DNA of 47,257 nt from CAZJHX01 sp964545715 (GTDB lineage Bacteria > Myxococcota_A > UBA9042 > GCA-2863065). The notes under the pieces are model-generated. The model was not told the origin of the DNA, ran no database searches, and saw nothing but the letters and a program-made list of their open reading frames with translations. Location of the stretch: contig CAZJHX010000083.1 of assembly GCA_964545715.1 (NCBI GenBank), positions 1 through 47,257 of the forward strand, in the 5' to 3' direction. Position 1 is the first letter of the stretch. Each line of letters opens with the position of its first letter. Below, in pieces: positions 43,609-47,257 of this stretch. The translations under genes and the position numbers were made by a program.

Positions 43609-44507
43609 ACCTGCTGGTCGTCGCGCTGCTGACCGCCGGCCTGGCCGACCAGTCCCCGTGCGCGCCGGCGGCTGATCCCGCGTTTCTACCCCGCCCCCAG
43701 CCGGTGTGGTTTGTGAACTCGCCCGGCTACATGGACATCCCTCAGGCGGGCGTGATCCCGGTCAGCGGAGGCAACTTCGGGCTCTCACCTACCGAGGCCC
43801 GGGCCCGGCTGGACGAGGTCGTCTGGAAGGTCACCGCCCTGGACGGCACCGCGATCGAGGGCGATTTGGAGCTGGTCCCGGAGACCTCGTTGATGATCTG
43901 GCGCTCCCGGACGCTGCTCGAGTTGAACACCGACTACGACGTGTCGATCACCGCGCCCGGCATGCAGGCTGAGATCGAGGTGTTCGCCACCGACATCGAG
44001 ACCCTGCCACTGGAGGGACCGACGGTCGCGCTGGCCCCGCTCACCAACTGTAACAGCGGGTGCTGCCTGCCGGCGCCGGCGCTGACGATCTCCGTCTCGT
44101 CGGGGCCCTCTTTGCGCTACGTGTTGTTCGAGGCGCATCCGCGCACGGTGCCGGTGTCGCCCGAGCAGTTCTTCTGGAGTGATCTCGACTTCAGGATCGC
44201 TCCGCCGTGGGCGCTGGACGACGAGTATTGCTACACGATCAGCGCCCGAAACCTGGTGGATGGCGCCGTCGAGGCCATCGCCTATTGCGTGAGCCACGAT
44301 GCGCACGAGTGGCCCACTGAGGGCCTGCGCTGGTGCACTGGGCTGGACGAGCTCTTCAACACCGACGACCCGGGCGACCCCGGCGATCCGGGGACCTGCT
44401 CCGCGTCACAGAGCCCCGCGCGATCGACCCCGGCGGTGATGCTTCTGCTGCTTCTGGGCGCGCTTTCGACGCTTCGCCGTTTTCGGTTACACTCGACCCG
44501 TTCCTGA
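43605..44507 (+). CDS. Fourth paralogue of the fused exported units
   Basis: A 300-aa protein with signal peptide (LLVVALLTAGLADQS), a domain like the three fused units (IPQAGVIPVSGGNFG; LMIWRSRTLLELNTDYDVSI; NCNSGCCLPAPALTI; EYCYTISARNLVDG; YCVSHDAHEWP, ending RWC), a short acidic linker (DDPGDPGDPGTC) and a MYXO-CTERM-like tail (helix VMLLLLLGALSTLRR). The Glu of the CEEH block is replaced by Val, Ser. Its ATG overlaps the TGA of the three-unit gene, so stoichiometry with it is probably fixed. The preserved stop-start overlap contrasts with the absent stops upstream. Confidence 0.75.
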   Translation: MNLLVVALLTAGLADQSPCAPAADPAFLPRPQPVWFVNSPGYMDIPQAGVIPVSGGNFGLSPTEARARLDEVVWKVTALDGTAIEGDLELVPETSLMIWRSRTLLELNTDYDVSITAPGMQAEIEVFATDIETLPLEGPTVALAPLTNCNSGCCLPAPALTISVSSGPSLRYVLFEAHPRTVPVSPEQFFWSDLDFRIAPPWALDDEYCYTISARNLVDGAVEAIAYCVSHDAHEWPTEGLRWCTGLDELFNTDDPGDPGDPGTCSASQSPARSTPAVMLLLLLGALSTLRRFRLHSTRS

Positions 44508-44525
44508 CAACCAGAGGGGTGGGTG

Positions 44526-45083
44526 ATGGCTCGAATGTGTGTGCTCGCGGTCTTTCTGATCGCCGGATGCGGCGGCGACGACGATGAGAAGGCGGCCGGC
44601 GATTTCGCACCTGCCGACTTCAAGGGCGGCAACTTTCAGATGACCACGACAGCGGTGGTCGACGGCTGCACCGACAAGGCCCTGGAGGCCGTGTTCATGC
44701 CCGAGGGCAAGCCCAACGCGTGGGCCGTTGTCACCGAGCTGCCGTCTCACTCGGCGCTGCCCAAGAGCTATGAGGTCACAGCCCCGGATCCGTACGGCAA
44801 GATGATGGTCAACGCGGTTGTGGACGAGTCCATCGCCGGCGCCATCAAGTTTGCCGACGCCAAGAGCGACGGTACCGAGGTGGACGCGGAGGCCTATCCC
44901 GGGTGCGTCGCGGACGTCACGGTCTCGGGCAGCCTCACCATCGTCGATGCGGACACCGTCTCGGGCAGCATCACGCTGAACTCCGCCAACTGGCGCGACG
45001 AGGACGGCGAGGACAGCTGCCCGGTGCTGACCGCGGACCCCTGCGACATCACGCTGGATCTGACGGCCACCCGAGCCCAATAG
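44526..45083 (+). CDS. Lipoprotein of unknown function
   Basis: A 185-aa predicted lipoprotein (VLAVFLIAGCGGDDDEK, Cys14 or nearby). The mature part is acidic with alternating strands (ADVTVSGSLTIVDADTVSGS, ITLNSANWRD), fitting a small beta-sandwich, and has paired Cys (DGCTDK; SCPVLTADPCD). ATG 44526 follows a GAGGGGTGGG site; the GTG at 44523 is less likely. It stops where the LolA-like gene's GTG begins (TAGTG), so they are co-translated. No family recognised. Confidence 0.7.
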   Translation: MARMCVLAVFLIAGCGGDDDEKAAGDFAPADFKGGNFQMTTTAVVDGCTDKALEAVFMPEGKPNAWAVVTELPSHSALPKSYEVTAPDPYGKMMVNAVVDESIAGAIKFADAKSDGTEVDAEAYPGCVADVTVSGSLTIVDADTVSGSITLNSANWRDEDGEDSCPVLTADPCDITLDLTATRAQ

Positions 45084-45808
45084 TGCTCACAGCGCTCCTG
45101 ATCCTATCGGGGTGCATGGGCGGTGCAGAGCGCGACGGCGACGCCTGGCTTGCCGCGGTGGATGCTGCCGCGGACCGCATGCAGAACGCGCGCGTGGTCA
45201 TGGACGTGACCGTGACCGACCGTCACGGCGCCCAGGCGAGACGTACTCTGGAGATTCTGCAGAAGGGGCCCAAGCAGCGCCTGGCGCGAATCACCAGTCC
45301 GGCGCGGCTGGCGGGCGTCGCGGTTCTGGCGTCGGCCGATGGGGGCGTGCATCTGTATCTGCCGGCCTACGGGCGGGTTCGGCGCGTGGTCGGACAGCGG
45401 CGCGGTGATGCGTTCGTCGGTACGGACTTCACGCTGGAAGACGTCACCCGGACGCGCTTTGCCACGGACTATCGGGCCGCGGTGGCGGGGCGCCCCCCGA
45501 GCGAGTCGCTGACGCGGCTGAAGTTGACGCCGCGGGACAGCGCCGCGCACAAGCACGCGGTCGTGATGATGTGGGTCGGTGCGGGCGATCTCGTCCAGCG
45601 GCTGGAGTATCTGGACGCGACGGGGAAGGTCATTCGGCGGGTCAGCCTGTCGGATTTTCGGGTGGTGGACGGCCGCAGGATCGCCCACGCCATCGACGTT
45701 GAGGACGTGGCGCGCGCTCGCCGCACCAGCGCGCGGGTGACGGCGCTGAACCTGAGCGCCGGCCTGACCGACGCGCAGTTCACGGTCTCCAGGCTGCAGC
45801 ACCGCTGA
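45083..45808 (+). CDS. LolA-like outer-membrane lipoprotein-sorting protein
   Basis: A 241-aa predicted lipoprotein (TALLILSGCMGG). The domain matches the family annotated as outer membrane lipoprotein-sorting protein (PF17131-type): TVTDRHGAQARRTLEILQKG, KQRLARITSPARLAGVAVL, LYLPAYGRVRRV, then the signature FVGTDFTLEDV and VVDGRRIAHAIDVED. Such proteins have a LolA/LppX-like lipid-binding fold and usually sit beside an outer-membrane beta-barrel and an RND transporter, as here. The GTG start overlaps the previous stop; the TGA overlaps the next ATG (TGATG). Confidence 0.85.
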   Translation: MLTALLILSGCMGGAERDGDAWLAAVDAAADRMQNARVVMDVTVTDRHGAQARRTLEILQKGPKQRLARITSPARLAGVAVLASADGGVHLYLPAYGRVRRVVGQRRGDAFVGTDFTLEDVTRTRFATDYRAAVAGRPPSESLTRLKLTPRDSAAHKHAVVMMWVGAGDLVQRLEYLDATGKVIRRVSLSDFRVVDGRRIAHAIDVEDVARARRTSARVTALNLSAGLTDAQFTVSRLQHR

Positions 45809-47145
45809 TGCGCATCGCTGTCCTCCTGTTGCTGGCGCCCCTTTGCGCCGCGGCCGTCGAGGGCGGCGGTCGTGTCGAGCTGAACCTGCGTCTGAATCCC
45901 GACGGCGGCGCGCTGCTGGACCTGGGCGACACCGGCGTCTTCGGTGGCTGGGTCGCGGCTCGCTTCGGCGACGCGGTCTCGGTGCGCGGGGCGGCCGATC
46001 TGCGGCTGCACGGTGCGGCGCCGGCCCTGGAGCTGGAAGACACGCAGTCGGACACTGCTCAGGCGCTGTCCTGGCGGCTGCACGACGCCTGGATGCAGCT
46101 GAGCTGGACGGGCGCTCTTAGCGGCGATGTGCGGCTGGGCGTTCAGAAGGTGCGGTGGGGTGTGGCGGACGGCATCCACGTCGCGGATGCGGTGAGCCCG
46201 CGCGACCTCGAGAACCCGCTGTCGCTGGACGGGCGGCTGGGCGCGCCGATGGCCAGCGTGGCGGTGCATCGCGGATCGGTGCAGCTGCAGCTGATCGCGG
46301 CGCCGTTCTTCTTTCCCGCCGCCCTGCCTCGCGCCGGCCTGGTCATCGCCCCTACGGCCGACGACGTGCTGGACCAGACCTTTGACGAGGCGCGCATCGA
46401 CCAGATCACCTATCGCGTGGCCGTGCCGGACGCCGACATCGCCGAGATCGGGCTGGGTGCGCGGCTGTCCTGGACGCCCGGGTTCGGTGACCTGGCAGTC
46501 AGCTGGTTTCGCGGGCGCGACAGCCTGCCTCAGGGCGGTGGTCAGGCCGTGATCACCGGCTTTCAGACGGACCAGAAGCGCGTGGATGTGGCCGTGCCGC
46601 TGGAGTACCCGCTGCAGCACGTGATCGGGGTGGAGTATCGTGGTGAGCTGTTCTGGGAGATCGGCGGTTGGGTGGAGGGCGCGGTGATCTTTCCCGACCA
46701 GACGACCGTGACCACCTCTCGGGCGCAGATCGAGACGTTGGTGAAGCTTGGGACGCTGTCGGAGCTGCCCGACCCGCTACCGAGCGTCCAGGTGCAGGAC
46801 GGCGAGCCGATCGTCAAGGTCATCGTCGGCCTGGACCGCACGTTTGGGCCGGTCAGCTTGAGCGCCCAGTGGCTGCACGGCTTCATGACCGAGCGGCAGA
46901 TGTCAGACGTGCGCGACTACGGGTTCTTCGTCGCCCGCTGGAGCATCTTGGACAACCTGGCGCTGCAGGGCGGGTGCCTTACGGACTTTGACGGGTGGTT
47001 GGCGACCGGCGCGCTGACCTGGCTGTATGCGGATGCCCTGGAGCTGGGGCTGGGCGTGGTGTGGAACGGGGGTGGTGACGACAGCGCGCTTCGGCGCTTT
47101 GACGGCCTGCGCCACGTCTCGCTGAACGGTCGGGTGCGCTTCTGA
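45808..47145 (+). CDS. Outer-membrane beta-barrel protein (DUF1302-like)
   Basis: A 445-aa exported protein with a signal peptide (IAVLLLLAPLCAAAVEG) and long alternating hydrophobic/polar strands. These include VELNLRLNPDGGALLDLG, AWMQLSWTGALSGDVRLGVQ and LVIAPTADDV, ending with a terminal Phe (HVSLNGRVRF) as expected for Bam-inserted barrels. The block KVRWGVADGIHVADAVSPRD and the operon position after a LolA-like protein match DUF1302-type barrels that partner RND transporters, probably in lipid or hydrophobic-compound traffic. It overlaps the previous gene (TGATG), and its TGA overlaps the next frame. Confidence 0.85.
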   Translation: MRIAVLLLLAPLCAAAVEGGGRVELNLRLNPDGGALLDLGDTGVFGGWVAARFGDAVSVRGAADLRLHGAAPALELEDTQSDTAQALSWRLHDAWMQLSWTGALSGDVRLGVQKVRWGVADGIHVADAVSPRDLENPLSLDGRLGAPMASVAVHRGSVQLQLIAAPFFFPAALPRAGLVIAPTADDVLDQTFDEARIDQITYRVAVPDADIAEIGLGARLSWTPGFGDLAVSWFRGRDSLPQGGGQAVITGFQTDQKRVDVAVPLEYPLQHVIGVEYRGELFWEIGGWVEGAVIFPDQTTVTTSRAQIETLVKLGTLSELPDPLPSVQVQDGEPIVKVIVGLDRTFGPVSLSAQWLHGFMTERQMSDVRDYGFFVARWSILDNLALQGGCLTDFDGWLATGALTWLYADALELGLGVVWNGGGDDSALRRFDGLRHVSLNGRVRF

Positions 47146-47257
47146 ACCGCGCGCTGCTGCCCGCCTGCGCCCTGCTGACGGTCGCCGCGGCGTCTCAGCT
47201 GCGCCATGTCGGCGTCGACAACGATCTGAAGAACCGGTGGGATGGTCGCCTCCTCGG
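47142..47257 (+). CDS. Partial CDS cut by window end, possibly RND transporter
   Basis: A frame open from 47103 to the window end. The first plausible codon is CTG 47142, overlapping the preceding TGA as CTGA. It encodes a hydrophobic segment (LNRALLPACALLTVAAASQL) and then RHVGVDNDLKNRWDGRLL, resembling the first TM and following VDNxLExW-type segment of MMPL transporters. No ATG, GTG or TTG precedes it in frame, so either CTG is used or the start is downstream. The operon context (LolA-like, barrel) predicts an RND protein. Confidence 0.45.
   Translation, partial: MNRALLPACALLTVAAASQLRHVGVDNDLKNRWDGRLL

Overview
The window is high-GC, densely packed bacterial chromosome. Many genes overlap by ATGA or TGATG at start and stop, convergent genes overlap at their 3' ends, and GTG starts are common. 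It most resembles Myxococcota: several lipoproteins have low-complexity Asp/Thr- or Pro-rich linkers, and five protein segments end in a MYXO-CTERM-like tail (a Gly-Cys pair, a hydrophobic helix, then arginines). Order-level placement is not possible from sequence reading alone. I see no rRNA, tRNA, CRISPR array or prophage.

Layout. 0.1-6 kb: Cys-rich lipoprotein, RND/MMPL transporter, VOC protein, a 607-aa protein I do not recognise, and a DUF4336 protein. 6-8.2 kb (minus strand): a three-gene thiol/metal set. It comprises a Cys/His-rich exported protein, a lipoprotein combining an HMA-like CxxC segment with a thioredoxin domain, and a beta-barrel-like protein whose frame is interrupted only by two UGA codons spaced like a CxxC motif and followed by a SECIS-like hairpin. 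I read the last as a candidate UxxU selenoprotein. 8.2-15.3 kb: a small exported protein and a giant M60-like metalloprotease with PA14 and Ig-like repeats. 15.3-21.6 kb: CAP-domain lipoprotein, HrpB-like helicase, FKBP, two exported proteins (one of the agmatine/arginine-deiminase fold) and a C-terminal remnant of pyruvate:ferredoxin oxidoreductase.

21.6-24.2 kb: a B12-type radical SAM protein, three tandem 51-bp repeats each holding a hairpin, and an HUH/Y1 (RAYT-like) protein. 24.2-35.5 kb: mostly housekeeping genes: HlyIII, HDOD, three SDRs, UDP-glucose dehydrogenase, ribosomal protein S20, a phosphatase, RNase PH, an alpha/beta hydrolase, a YugP-like protease and DUF971. A DUF3052 gene here has an internal deletion. 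35.5-40.6 kb: homodimeric pyruvate dehydrogenase E1, a large ASH-like lipoprotein, and a VapB-like antitoxin beside a PIN toxin with an internal deletion. 40.6-47.3 kb: a 971-aa protein made of three paralogous exported units fused in frame, a translationally coupled fourth paralogue, a lipoprotein, then a LolA-like / outer-membrane beta-barrel / (cut) transporter operon.

Regulation. About a dozen genes have a TANNNT hexamer 6-8 nt before the start codon and no Shine-Dalgarno sequence, which suggests leaderless transcripts. Three divergent pairs share one overlapping or palindromic -10-like element. The best leads are the UxxU candidate, the three-unit fusion with internal sorting signals, the hairpin-repeat/HUH pair, and the symmetrical divergent promoters.
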